DNA of 64,000 nt, taken from NCBI GenBank assembly GCA_021796225.1, contig JAJYOL010000001.1:67471-131470 (forward strand), written 5' to 3'. Origin of the DNA: Microcaldota archaeon (GTDB taxonomy: Archaea > Micrarchaeota > Micrarchaeia > Micrarchaeales > CABMGC01). The notes under the pieces were generated by a model. That model did no database searches. It had not been told where the DNA came from and saw only the letters and a list, made by a program, of their open reading frames with translations. The position numbers were made by a program, and so were the translations under genes. Every line of letters starts with the position of its first letter. The first letter of the stretch is position 1. Positions 1 to 9,851 of the stretch are shown piece after piece.

Positions 1-576
1 CAGCGTGAACCGGCAGCGGTAAAGGCCAAGGCACAGGCAGCTTCCATCAAGCCGTATTCCAAAGATCAAAAAACAAAAAATGCCGTTCAGGAAAAAAGGA
101 AATTTCTTCCATACGCGCTTGCCGTAATCGCCATTGCAATTGTGGTCGCAATCGCCTTTCTGCTATTAAATCCGAGAGTGACTTCGCAGGTTCCTTTCCA
201 GACATTCAAACAGAATTTCAATTCCGCTCCACGGGTTGCAATAGCCCTTACTTATACGAATGACACCAACTATGCCAACGAAGTGCCCTGCATGACCAAC
301 CTCGTCGAAATAGTCGGAAGGACAAGGAATGCGAGCACGATAGACCTGTTGATACTGAATAGCACGTCGTGTACCTATTCTCCAGGCGGCCTCGGGGTAA
401 ATGCACAGATAAAGACGACAAATGCGAGCACGTGTCTCAGAATAGCGAATTCTGAGCCGAGCTTATTCCTTAATTCCAGCATATCAAATTCCACGCTTAT
501 TACTGCAAACCACATGTACGTGAATGCAAACCAGGAATATCTGGCAAAGTGCAGCATAGCCGCCGAATTCGGATGA
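1..576 (+). CDS. Membrane-anchored hypothetical protein, 5' truncated by window edge
   Basis: Frame 1 is open from base 1 (QREPAAVKAKAQ...KFLPYALAVIAIAIVVAIAFLLLN) to the stop at 576; one TM followed by an extracytoplasmic domain. Confidence 0.7.
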   Translation, partial: QREPAAVKAKAQAASIKPYSKDQKTKNAVQEKRKFLPYALAVIAIAIVVAIAFLLLNPRVTSQVPFQTFKQNFNSAPRVAIALTYTNDTNYANEVPCMTNLVEIVGRTRNASTIDLLILNSTSCTYSPGGLGVNAQIKTTNASTCLRIANSEPSLFLNSSISNSTLITANHMYVNANQEYLAKCSIAAEFG

Positions 577-646
577 GCAATCAGATTCTTCCGCGTTAAC
601 GTATAAAGGTATAAGAATTCCGATAACATATCCGTTATAGACACCC

Positions 647-1552
647 ATGCCCAGTTTCAATAGACTCCAATCCGCAATGGAATACCTAATGACGTACGGG
701 TGGGCCATACTCGTCATTGCCGTTGTCCTTGGAGTTCTCTATTCACTCGGAATTTTCAGTCCATCAAACTTTGCGCCGAAGGCACAACCCGGATCGTGTC
801 AGGTATTCCGCCCGAATGGTCCTGAAACAACTTTTAATCTAAACTTAGAAGGAACATGCAGTGAAGAACTACCTGAATATGCTGGGTTCTTCAACGGACA
901 AACTAGTTACCTAACAATTCCCGATTTTTCAAGTATCAATCCTGATTCAAGCAGCAACTCCAAATCAATAATTTTTTGGATATACCTTACAGGATATCCC
1001 TCAAATGACGTCGATAATAATTTCATACTATTTACCCCCAGTAACAATGGTCCTGCACTGCGAGTCGCATATGTGCTTGAAAGTAGCGGGGTAGTTTATG
1101 ATTCAAATGGCTGCAATGGAGAATGGACGCAAACAGGAACGAGATCATCTCTCCAACTTAATAAATGGATACAAGTGGCTGTCGTTCGACAGAATTCCAC
1201 CATTTCTATCTATTACAACGCAACTTCACAATCAATATATGGAAATCCAATGGGTAACATATGTTCTGGAAGCAGTTCATACTTTATAGGAAAACCCGAA
1301 GTCAACGGAGCACCGTCATGGCCTCCGTATTATATCTCAAATATACAAATATACGATTCCCCTATGTCTCAAAATGATGTTACCGCACTTTATCAGGAAG
1401 GAATAGGGGGCTCACCCATACACTTGCAAAATCTTACTGCTTGGTGGCCATTAAACGGAGATGTAAACGACTACAGTGGAAACAATAACAACGGTGTGCC
1501 AACCAGTGTGCGATTTACAGGTACGTGGCAAAATGGATATACGTCGCCTTAA
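647..1552 (+). CDS. LamG-like surface protein with class III/pilin-like N-terminus (copy A)
   Basis: N-term RLQSAMEYLMTYGWAILVIAVVLGVLYSLG; jellyroll-like motifs ...GFFNGQTSYLTIP...ISNIQIYDSPMSQNDVTALYQEGIGG...WWPLNGDVNDYSGNNNNG. Confidence 0.8.
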   Translation: MPSFNRLQSAMEYLMTYGWAILVIAVVLGVLYSLGIFSPSNFAPKAQPGSCQVFRPNGPETTFNLNLEGTCSEELPEYAGFFNGQTSYLTIPDFSSINPDSSSNSKSIIFWIYLTGYPSNDVDNNFILFTPSNNGPALRVAYVLESSGVVYDSNGCNGEWTQTGTRSSLQLNKWIQVAVVRQNSTISIYYNATSQSIYGNPMGNICSGSSSYFIGKPEVNGAPSWPPYYISNIQIYDSPMSQNDVTALYQEGIGGSPIHLQNLTAWWPLNGDVNDYSGNNNNGVPTSVRFTGTWQNGYTSP

Positions 1553-1563
1553 CCGGGATTAAT

Positions 1564-2424
1564 ATGAGATCAAGAATCCAATCCGCAATGGAATACCTAA
1601 TGACATACGGGTGGGCAATACTCGTCATTGCGGTTGTCCTTGGCGTTCTTTATTCACTCGGAATATTCAGTCCTTCGAACTTCGCACCGAAGGCACAACC
1701 CGGATCGTGTCAGGTATTCCGCCCGAACGGCCCCGGCACAAGTTATGATGCGAATCTCGAAGGAACGTGCAGCGGCGAACTGCCGCAGTATGTCGCACAG
1801 TTTGACGGGGCATCGAGTTACATATATTCATCAACTTCAAATTCCATCCCGATGTCAATAACGGCATGGTTTGAACTATACGATTTACCTACTGGAAATA
1901 CGAGTTATGGCATAATATCGAGCCATCAGGGAGAAGCATTTCCCACAATGAAGGTTTCTCTGATCGCAGGAGTCCCCGGATTAAGTATTTGCGGGACTAA
2001 TATAGGGAGCACTGCAAGCCCAATAGCGCTAACTACCGGAAAATGGTATTTCGGAACATTGATAGTAAATTCTTCAGGACAATTTGTCTATCTGAATGGC
2101 GGAAATGTGGGTTCGGTTTATGCCACACCAAGCATAAGTACCAATCTTGTGAACATAGGTTATCAACCCGGCACATGTGGCGAAGTGGGGTATTTTTCAG
2201 GAGCATTATCAAACATACAGATATACAACACTTCCCTATCCTTAAACGATATACAAAGCATATATGCCGCGGGAATAGGCGGCGTACCAATCGATGCAAA
2301 ACACATAATCTCGTGGTGGCCCCTCAATGGCAACCCCCAGGATTATAGCGGAAATAATGCGGCAGTGATTTCATACAACGTCATATACAGCGGTTCTTGG
2401 GCTGGTTCTTACTCTCCGCCTTAA
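1564..2424 (+). CDS. LamG-like surface protein with class III/pilin-like N-terminus (copy B)
   Basis: Start re-assigned to MRSRIQSAMEYLMTYGW; tandem paralog of the preceding gene with near-identical 5' end. Confidence 0.8.
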   Translation: MRSRIQSAMEYLMTYGWAILVIAVVLGVLYSLGIFSPSNFAPKAQPGSCQVFRPNGPGTSYDANLEGTCSGELPQYVAQFDGASSYIYSSTSNSIPMSITAWFELYDLPTGNTSYGIISSHQGEAFPTMKVSLIAGVPGLSICGTNIGSTASPIALTTGKWYFGTLIVNSSGQFVYLNGGNVGSVYATPSISTNLVNIGYQPGTCGEVGYFSGALSNIQIYNTSLSLNDIQSIYAAGIGGVPIDAKHIISWWPLNGNPQDYSGNNAAVISYNVIYSGSWAGSYSPP

Positions 2425-2430
2425 TCAGCA

Positions 2431-2883
2431 TCATACTGGCGTTGCATTCGCACTAGGTAGTATCTGAACGGCTGTCTCTTCCAGAATCTGTGCGGAATTC
2501 ACTCCAAGTATTGCTTCAAGCCTTCTTCCTATCTCCTTTGTCTTTCTCATGGTCACGGTGTAGCTTTTCTCGCATTTCTTGAATTCTTCGAGTTTTATGA
2601 AGTACCATCCCTCACCGGACATTCTCCACGCGACGAAGGTTGGGAATGAAGTATTTTTTTCCCATTCCAGCAGCTTCTCGAATTGGTCGTAATCGAGGCT
2701 GAGACTTCCCTTGTCCCAGGCCTTGCATTCGATGCAAAACGCTTCCCTATCCTTCAATGCTATTATGTCAGGACCGAGCGCATTAACCCCACTGCCGGCA
2801 CTTCTTATCACGGAATAGCCCTTGCCGTAAAATACGTTAAGCAGCTCCCTTTCGCTCCTTGCCCCTTTCATGTATCTGTGCAT
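2431..2883 (-). CDS. hjc: Holliday junction resolvase Hjc
   Basis: KGARSERELLNVFYGKGYSVIRSAGSG...PDIIALKDREAFCIECKAWDKGSL: archaeal Hjc nuclease pattern. Confidence 0.85.
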   Translation of the reverse strand: MHRYMKGARSERELLNVFYGKGYSVIRSAGSGVNALGPDIIALKDREAFCIECKAWDKGSLSLDYDQFEKLLEWEKNTSFPTFVAWRMSGEGWYFIKLEEFKKCEKSYTVTMRKTKEIGRRLEAILGVNSAQILEETAVQILPSANATPV

Positions 2884-2960
2884 AAAGCCGCCAACGTTAC
2901 TTCACAACCCAACTTATTAAATCTTATCATGCAATATTTTACCACACTCCGGATGATAAT

Positions 2961-3800
2961 ATGTTTGAACGCGTTAGATCAGGATGGCACGTGGCTTCGG
3001 CAATCAGAAAATTAGTATTCAAGGATAAGGACCTGCTGCTCTATCCAGTAATATCGGCGATTATCCTGTTTATTACGACAGTAGCCGTGTTCGTGCCCCT
3101 TGTGCTATTCAAGGAAGTGACAAATACCGGATTCATACTGGCAATGTTCCTGTACTACATTCTGGTGTATTTCATATCCTCGTTCGTAATAGCATCGATG
3201 CTGATAGCATTCCGGGCATATAATTCGGGCAAGAGAATAAGCGTGGCGGAATCATTCTCACGCGCATCGAAGTATTTCGTATTGCTGCTCGAATGGGCCG
3301 TCTTCGAAGCTGTAGTAGTGATGATAATAAGGGTTATAGAACAGAGGCTCGGCAACGTTGCGGGGCTGCTGTTCAATGCCGTTGCATCGTTGGCAATGTC
3401 CATTGCTGTGGTATTCGCCATTCCTGTAATAATCGACAAGAAAACAGGGCCTGTTGAAACGATAAAGGAGAGCACGACCTTCATATTCAATAATTTCGGC
3501 AAGACATTCGGCGGGATAATATTCTCCGACCTATATTCGCTCCTTTTCATAGTTTCCGGTTTCGTACTGATTATCGTGAGCACGGTCGCAATGATGGCAT
3601 CGTTGATTCTGGGTGCCGTAGTCCTGCTCGCGGGAGTGCTTCTCATAGTATTCGGCTTCATGCTGGATTATACGCTCTCCAACCTGTTCAAATTCGTGAT
3701 TTACGACGCCATGAACGGCGGAAAGCTTCCCGAAGGCATAACCAAGGACATGATTGATGCCAGCATAAGGACGAAACAACAGAAAAAGCCGCGTTTTTGA
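2961..3800 (+). CDS. Polytopic membrane protein (DUF6159-like)
   Basis: MFERVRSGWHVASAIRKLVFKDKDLLLYPVIS followed by multiple TM segments. Confidence 0.6.
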   Translation: MFERVRSGWHVASAIRKLVFKDKDLLLYPVISAIILFITTVAVFVPLVLFKEVTNTGFILAMFLYYILVYFISSFVIASMLIAFRAYNSGKRISVAESFSRASKYFVLLLEWAVFEAVVVMIIRVIEQRLGNVAGLLFNAVASLAMSIAVVFAIPVIIDKKTGPVETIKESTTFIFNNFGKTFGGIIFSDLYSLLFIVSGFVLIIVSTVAMMASLILGAVVLLAGVLLIVFGFMLDYTLSNLFKFVIYDAMNGGKLPEGITKDMIDASIRTKQQKKPRF

Positions 3801-4081
3801 TGCAAGACAAACTGACACAATAGGATTATTAAGCTTTTTATCCCCATGGATAATTGAAATAGTAACCTTACGCAGTGACGGCATGAATTATCATATTGAT
3901 TTTGAAATCCAGGGCTTGTGGCATAAAAGTTCACTCTGCCCTACTTTTGGCCTTAGCACTGCATAACGGCACTATTTCTCAAACTGTACCCTAAAGGGAA
4001 GACGGCTCACAAAAGGAAGAATATTATCCGTGTGCTTCTTTCCGGAAAGCGGTGCTTGCAAAACTGAAAAAGGTAGTATAA

Positions 4082-5449
4082 ATGGCAAAAACTTATCTGG
4101 AAATTGTAAAGTACATGGTGGAAGCAAAGTTTACCATAGAGGGAAATGTAGACAAACCCGACATAATAGGGGCCGTATTCGGCCAAACTGAAGGGCTTCT
4201 TGGAAACGAACTTGATCTTCGCGAACTTCAGAAGAACGGAAAGATCGGAAGAATAGAGATAGAAGTGCACGCCGGGGGCAACAGGACCAACGGAAAACTC
4301 TTCCTTCCGGCTTCGCTTGACAGGATAGAGACATGCATACTTGCAGCTGCGGTAGAAGCCGTAGATCGCGTAGGGCCATACGAAGCAAACTTTCACGTGG
4401 AAAAGGTCGAGGATACGAGATCCGAGAAGAGAAGGAAGATATTGGACAGGGCAAAGGACCTCGTGCGCATACTTCTCAATACGGAAATACCTGACAGCAG
4501 GGAAATAGCAGAAATGGTGCAGTCGGACGTTCGTGCAAGCGAAATCGTGACTTACGGTCCGGAAAAGCTGCCTGCCGGTCCCGACGTCGGAAAGAGCGAA
4601 GAGATAATCATAGTGGAAGGCCGTGCAGACGTGCTTAACCTTCTGAGGAACGACATAACCAATGCGATAGCGGTCGGCGGTGCCACGAATAACATACCTC
4701 GCACGATAACGGAACTGTGTGGACAGAAGGAAGCGACCGTTTTCGTAGACGGGGACAGGGGTGGCGATCTTATAATACGTTCCCTCATGAATGCCGCTGA
4801 AATAGACTTCGTTACGAAGGCTCCTGACGGCAAGGAAGTGGAGGATCTCACGCGCAAGGAGATAATTAAGTCGCTGCGCTCAAAGACCCCTATAGACCAG
4901 GACAGCGGATCAAAGCACAAGAACGGTGCGCCGCAGCAGCAGTTTAGCCAGCATTCGCAGCAGCAACAGAGATATCAGGAGAGGCCGCAGATGCAGCAGA
5001 AAAGGCAACAGAGTCCTCCTCCGGTAGATTCCGCTCCGCAGATAAAAGAGGTACTGCAGAAGGATGACGAATCATCACTTCCGCAGATAGAATCATCGGA
5101 ACCAGAATCAAATGAAAATACCCAAAGCGCTCAAGAAGAACCGGCTCTGCAGTCGATAGTGCTTACCGAGCTTACGAACGGGTTAAACGAACTGTCCGGA
5201 ACGTTAAGAAGCAGGCTCTACGGCTCGACCGGGGATGTATTGAAAGAGATACCAATACGCGAACTGCTTACAGAGGTTCAGGATTCCACGGACGTTTACG
5301 CCATAGTTCTTGACGGCGTGATAACACAGAGACTTGTCGAATTGGCAACCCAGAAGGGTGTTAAGGCCATATACGGTAACAGGGCAAACCAATTCCAGAG
5401 AAGGGACAAGAGCATTCTCCTTTACACGAAGGAGCGCGGCATGCTGTAA
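4082..5449 (+). CDS. dnaG: Archaeal DnaG-like primase (TOPRIM)
   Basis: IIIVEGRADVLNLLRNDITNAIAVGG and TVFVDGDRGGDLI TOPRIM motifs; full archaeal DnaG layout with a Q-rich linker. Confidence 0.93.
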   Translation: MAKTYLEIVKYMVEAKFTIEGNVDKPDIIGAVFGQTEGLLGNELDLRELQKNGKIGRIEIEVHAGGNRTNGKLFLPASLDRIETCILAAAVEAVDRVGPYEANFHVEKVEDTRSEKRRKILDRAKDLVRILLNTEIPDSREIAEMVQSDVRASEIVTYGPEKLPAGPDVGKSEEIIIVEGRADVLNLLRNDITNAIAVGGATNNIPRTITELCGQKEATVFVDGDRGGDLIIRSLMNAAEIDFVTKAPDGKEVEDLTRKEIIKSLRSKTPIDQDSGSKHKNGAPQQQFSQHSQQQQRYQERPQMQQKRQQSPPPVDSAPQIKEVLQKDDESSLPQIESSEPESNENTQSAQEEPALQSIVLTELTNGLNELSGTLRSRLYGSTGDVLKEIPIRELLTEVQDSTDVYAIVLDGVITQRLVELATQKGVKAIYGNRANQFQRRDKSILLYTKERGML

Positions 5450-5504
5450 TGCTAAACGGAAAAAAGGCCTGAAGAGCCGTTGCCGCTTCATTGCGTTGTC
5501 AATG

Positions 5505-6731
5505 TTACATGACGGCCTTCACGATTCCCATGCCTGAGAATTTCCCCTTATCGTAGATCATAAATCTGCCCAGGTCACGGATTTTTGCGAAAGGCTCGGC
5601 GCATATCCCTCCGGAAAGTCTTATTTCCGCATATGCCGCAATGCGCGTTTGGTACGTCTTCTTCTCGCTTATCTTTCCGGTTTCGGGTTTCACGAATTGT
5701 TCGATCTTTACCCTTCCTTCTATTTTGCGGTTGTTTATCACTACGCTGACTTTTTCCGGTATTCTTCCCAATATGAATATTTCGGCGTAGAGCGTGGTTA
5801 CCGAATCGATATTCGTATCGCTTCGATAAAGGACCATCCCAGATTGGGCAGAATATTTTTTATCGTCATTCTTTAATTCCAATGCGATATTTTTGCCAAG
5901 ACGTGCACATGAAATTTCTGCAGTGCCCGAGACTATTTTCGTAACGGTAGAATATTCCTCAAACGGCAGGATCTTTACCTTTTCATTTCTATACAGTGTG
6001 CCGTCCAATATGCGGCCTAAAAGAAATGTTTTTTCCTCATATTTCATTTTTCCCTGTATCTCCACCCTAAGCTCATTGTCTCCTTTCAGCGTCATGTCGT
6101 TCATTTCCGATACGACATCAAGAAGAGGCAATCCATGATACCAGGACATCCTGTTAGAACGTGCTGTAAGATTCTGCGACATGTATGCCGATATGGGTAT
6201 AAAACGAACCACTACATCCCTGGAGACATTGCCAAAGAATTTCCTCATTTGTTCAGAGAGATTGTAGAAAACCCGTCTTTCATATCCTGCTTCATCCATC
6301 TTGTTTACCGCAACTACGAAATTCCTTATCCCCAACATGTACGCTAGAAACGCGTGTCTGCGGGTCTGTGCGCTTATCCCTTCGTTTTCTTTGGCGGAGA
6401 CCATAAGCACTGCAGTATTCGCATACGACGTACCGTTTATCATATTCGTGATCAGTTCGTCATGCCCCGGCACGTCTATGAATTCAAGAAGGCGTTTTCC
6501 ATGTCTTAACTGCATACGCGTCGAATCGATGGTCGATCCCCGTCGTTGCTCCTCTTCAAAACGGTCAAGCAGCATGGCAGGCTCGAATTCCATTCCAATA
6601 TCCTTGGCTTCGTTTCTTGCATCTTCCAATCGTTGCTCCGACACGCTGCCTGTGCTTAACAAAAGATTCGCTATGAGCGTCGATTTGCCATGATCCCGGT
6701 GCCCAAGTACGACTATTCTTGATATTTTCAC
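5505..6731 (-). CDS. cysN: Translational-GTPase family protein, probable sulfate adenylyltransferase subunit 1 (CysN-like)
   Basis: VLGHRDHGKST, DVPGHDELI, NKMD GTPase motifs; directly upstream partner is CysD-like. Confidence 0.7.
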   Translation of the reverse strand: MKISRIVVLGHRDHGKSTLIANLLLSTGSVSEQRLEDARNEAKDIGMEFEPAMLLDRFEEEQRRGSTIDSTRMQLRHGKRLLEFIDVPGHDELITNMINGTSYANTAVLMVSAKENEGISAQTRRHAFLAYMLGIRNFVVAVNKMDEAGYERRVFYNLSEQMRKFFGNVSRDVVVRFIPISAYMSQNLTARSNRMSWYHGLPLLDVVSEMNDMTLKGDNELRVEIQGKMKYEEKTFLLGRILDGTLYRNEKVKILPFEEYSTVTKIVSGTAEISCARLGKNIALELKNDDKKYSAQSGMVLYRSDTNIDSVTTLYAEIFILGRIPEKVSVVINNRKIEGRVKIEQFVKPETGKISEKKTYQTRIAAYAEIRLSGGICAEPFAKIRDLGRFMIYDKGKFSGMGIVKAVM

Positions 6732-6735
6732 AGTA

Positions 6736-7542
6736 TCACATATATCCTAGAGCCCTGAGCTTCTCCATTATCCTTCGTCTTTCCTTATCCTGATTTCTTC
6801 CAGCCCGTTCTTCGACATTCGTATATTCGAGCTCTCCGATAATTTTGTTTATGCTGTTCGCATCTGATTTTACCGGAGAGGAACAGCCCGTACATCCGAG
6901 ACTCCTATATCGTTTTCCGCTTCTCGCATAATATAACGGATTCACGGGGATTTTCTCCCTTTTTATATAATTCCACACGTCCCTTTCCGTCCAATCAAGA
7001 ATTGGGTGTATTCTGGAATGTCCTCCGTTTTCCCCCTTTCGATAATTGTCCCACATATCTTCCCCCTGTTCCTTGTAATTCCATCTAAAGTTTTTGTCTC
7101 TGGGAGACACGTACCGTTCCTTCGCGCGTATGCCGTGTTCGTCCCTTCGGATTGAAACTATCAGCGCATCAAAGTGCTCTTTTTCCATCACTTTTCTTAA
7201 CGCGTTCGTCTTGTTTTCTCCGCAGCACGAAAATCCAGAAATCTCCTGTTTAATCTCGCTTTCGGCGACAATAAGATTCAACCCCCATTTTCTCGTCAAT
7301 TCCTTTCTGAATTTGTAAGTTTCCGGGAAGTCCATCCCATTGTCTATGTGTATTACCGGAAAAGGCACTTTTCCCAGGAAGGCCTTCCTGGCGAGTGCAA
7401 GCATGACGGTGCTGTCCTTGCCCATGCTCCATAGCGCGGCAACATTGTCAAATCTGGAAACGGCGGCGCGTAGAATGTAGATGCTCTTATTTTCAAGCTG
7501 CATGAGCTCCTGATATTCCATACAGCCACCCTTCTCAGGCAA
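6736..7542 (-). CDS. cysD: Sulfate adenylyltransferase subunit 2 (CysD-like, PAPS reductase family)
   Basis: LWSMGKDSTVMLALARKAF PP-loop, RRDEHGIRAKER, DWTERDVWNYI, ERAGRNQDKE...MEKLRALGYM match the CysD layout. Confidence 0.82.
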   Translation of the reverse strand: MPEKGGCMEYQELMQLENKSIYILRAAVSRFDNVAALWSMGKDSTVMLALARKAFLGKVPFPVIHIDNGMDFPETYKFRKELTRKWGLNLIVAESEIKQEISGFSCCGENKTNALRKVMEKEHFDALIVSIRRDEHGIRAKERYVSPRDKNFRWNYKEQGEDMWDNYRKGENGGHSRIHPILDWTERDVWNYIKREKIPVNPLYYARSGKRYRSLGCTGCSSPVKSDANSINKIIGELEYTNVEERAGRNQDKERRRIMEKLRALGYM

Positions 7543-7586
7543 GAGTTATATACGTAAGGAACCAATCCCGTATTGTAGATGGTATG

Positions 7587-8369
7587 ATGGCACTTAAGAA
7601 AGCGGTAATAACGTCGGCAGGACTGGGGTCCAGGATGCGCGAAATTACAAACGTGCTTCCGAAATCGCTCATTCCCCTTTACAAGGCGGAGAATTCCAAA
7701 AAGATTCTCGTTCCCATAATAGATTTCATATTCGCATCGATCAGCAATGTCGGGATAGATGACATATGCATAGTTGCCGGAGACAAGGAACATCTGATAA
7801 AAAAGCATCTTGAAGAAAAGAAGATAAAGAACGTCAGGTTTGTCTCGCAGCATCCTCCAAAAGGCTTCGGCGCGGCCGTGCTTGCGGCAGAGAAATTCTC
7901 ATCAGGGGATCCCTTCATGCTTAATACCGATGACATAGTGCTTACCTCGGGATACGACGTGCTTTCCGGCCTGTTCAAAAAACTGAATCCGGATGCGCTC
8001 TTTTTCATAAGGGAAGTTGGGAATCCGAAAAGATACGGGGTAGCGGTAGTTGAAGAGGAAGACGTTTTCATGAATCACAAAGTGTTCCGCGTAACCGACG
8101 TGGAGGAAAAACCGGCGAACCCGAAAAGCAATTTCGCAATAATAGGCCTTTATGCATTCTCTGGCAAAATCTTCAAGGCGCTGCGCGATTCGTCAAGCGG
8201 TGAAAACGTGGAGCTCACTCCTGCCATAGAACAACTAATAAAAGACGGGGGCAGAGTATATGCCATTCTCATCAAGGACGAAGTCACCTTGAACGTGGGC
8301 GACCCTGAAAATTATTTCAAGGCAATGTCCTACACATTCAACGAAGCGGAGAAAATGCTGAAGCCCTGA
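7587..8369 (+). CDS. Sugar-1-phosphate nucleotidyltransferase (GalU/UGPase-like)
   Basis: KKAVITSAGLGSRMREITNVLPKSLIPL nucleotidyltransferase signature. Confidence 0.8.
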   Translation: MALKKAVITSAGLGSRMREITNVLPKSLIPLYKAENSKKILVPIIDFIFASISNVGIDDICIVAGDKEHLIKKHLEEKKIKNVRFVSQHPPKGFGAAVLAAEKFSSGDPFMLNTDDIVLTSGYDVLSGLFKKLNPDALFFIREVGNPKRYGVAVVEEEDVFMNHKVFRVTDVEEKPANPKSNFAIIGLYAFSGKIFKALRDSSSGENVELTPAIEQLIKDGGRVYAILIKDEVTLNVGDPENYFKAMSYTFNEAEKMLKP

Positions 8370-9545
8370 TTACTTTCTCCATCTTACCTTCGGAAGTATC
8401 GCTTCCTTGTATTCTTCAAGCCTCTCTTTGTGCTTTGCAAGGTCCTTCAGTATTATGCCCATCTCTTCCCGTATGTTTCTTGTCGGCTTGGTAAGTCCCA
8501 ACGAAGGCAGAATCTTATGCTCCGGATTGTAGTAATGATCGTTTTCCTCAACTCTGGGATTTTCCACTTCGGTTATTTCGACGTTCATGCCCTGCTGTGC
8601 GGCAACTTCTTTTGTCATGGTTGCAAGGTCCTTCACGCTATACACTTCCGTAAATTGGTTTACGACCCTGTAGCCTTTTTCTTCAGGCCTGTTTTCTATG
8701 AGAAGCCTTAATGATTCCATGCTGTCTTCAAGTGAGAGGAATGCGCGCGTCTGGCCTCCCTTTCCATATACCGTAAGAGGCATGCCCAGCACCGCTTCCA
8801 CGCAATACCTGTTAAGCACCGTGCCCCAAACTCCGTCAAAATCAAACCTGCTGAATAGCTTGTCATTCGTTATTTCCTTTGTTCTGGTGCCGTACACCGG
8901 ACCCTGCATTATATCCGTTATGGTGGTGCCCCATATCTTGTTTGCATACAGCAGATTGTTCGTATCGTGCACTTTCGACCAGTGATACCACGAACCGGCG
9001 AACTTCGGGACTACTATCTTGTCGTTTTTGCCTCCTATCTGTGCGTTGACATACGGCGATTCCGGTATGTCGAAATTCGGGGTTCCGTATTCTCCCATGG
9101 TACCCATCTTGACCATGTGTATCTTTTTGCCCGGGTTGCGCTGTTCATATTTGCGCACAGCGTATACGAGATTGATAGTTCCAGTAAGGTTATTCCTGAG
9201 CGTGAAGTTCGCATGCTTTACGTTTATCATTGAATACGGGGCAGAGCGCTGTTCGGCGAAATGAACTATCGTATCCGGTTTGAATTTCGTTATTGCCTTG
9301 CTGAGCACCGAATATTTCGTCACGTCGCCTACTATGAATTCGAGCTCCTTTCCCATTATGTCGCGTACCGCATGAACACGGTCTTCAGGGCTGAGTATCG
9401 GCAGGCCGCTTGTAGATCCTACTTCGTCAACAGCCTTTCTGGTGTAAAGATTGTCGATTCCTGCAACATCGTGCCCTCTGGCAAGAAGCCTAAGTGCGAG
9501 GGGCCACCCGAGATAACCATCCATTCCTAGAATTAAGACTCTCAT
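8370..9545 (-). CDS. UDP-sulfoquinovose synthase (SQD1/Agl3 type SDR)
   Basis: VHFAEQRSAPYSMI, VKMGTMGEYGTPN, YHWSKVHDTNN, VYGKGGQTRAFLSLEDS, FNQFTE-like VNQFTEVYSVKDLA, NPRVEENDHYYNPEH: highly characteristic of SQD1. Confidence 0.9.
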   Translation of the reverse strand: MRVLILGMDGYLGWPLALRLLARGHDVAGIDNLYTRKAVDEVGSTSGLPILSPEDRVHAVRDIMGKELEFIVGDVTKYSVLSKAITKFKPDTIVHFAEQRSAPYSMINVKHANFTLRNNLTGTINLVYAVRKYEQRNPGKKIHMVKMGTMGEYGTPNFDIPESPYVNAQIGGKNDKIVVPKFAGSWYHWSKVHDTNNLLYANKIWGTTITDIMQGPVYGTRTKEITNDKLFSRFDFDGVWGTVLNRYCVEAVLGMPLTVYGKGGQTRAFLSLEDSMESLRLLIENRPEEKGYRVVNQFTEVYSVKDLATMTKEVAAQQGMNVEITEVENPRVEENDHYYNPEHKILPSLGLTKPTRNIREEMGIILKDLAKHKERLEEYKEAILPKVRWRK

Positions 9546-9851
9546 TCCGACACCTTAAATATACGATATGGATTTTGCCTGACAAGATTATTATTGGTTT
9601 GCTACCGTTCACTTTCCAGACTCGCACGCCCCTGTAATTATCGGAAAAGAAAAATCCCCACGGATTAATGAAAAGGCAAGTTTTTTAAGGACGTACTGGC
9701 TATTACATTATAGATATCTAAGTGAAATTCCTGACAAACGGGCATTAAACAAGGTGTTCCAATGACTGGCGCATATTAAAACACTGCTTTTCTTATTTTG
9801 ACTCTATTGCGGTAACTTGTGGGATTTTGGATTATCCCAGATATTTTATAC

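Noticed and set aside
3155-3884. Long antisense ORFs opposite the DUF6159-like gene (168 aa and 117 aa)
   Set aside because: Fully overlap a convincing membrane-protein CDS; low-complexity, no recognisable motifs.
5505-6731. Interpretation of the GTPase as a SelB or extra EF-1alpha
   Set aside because: Tight coupling with the CysD-like gene and overall length favour CysN; residual uncertainty is reflected in the confidence.
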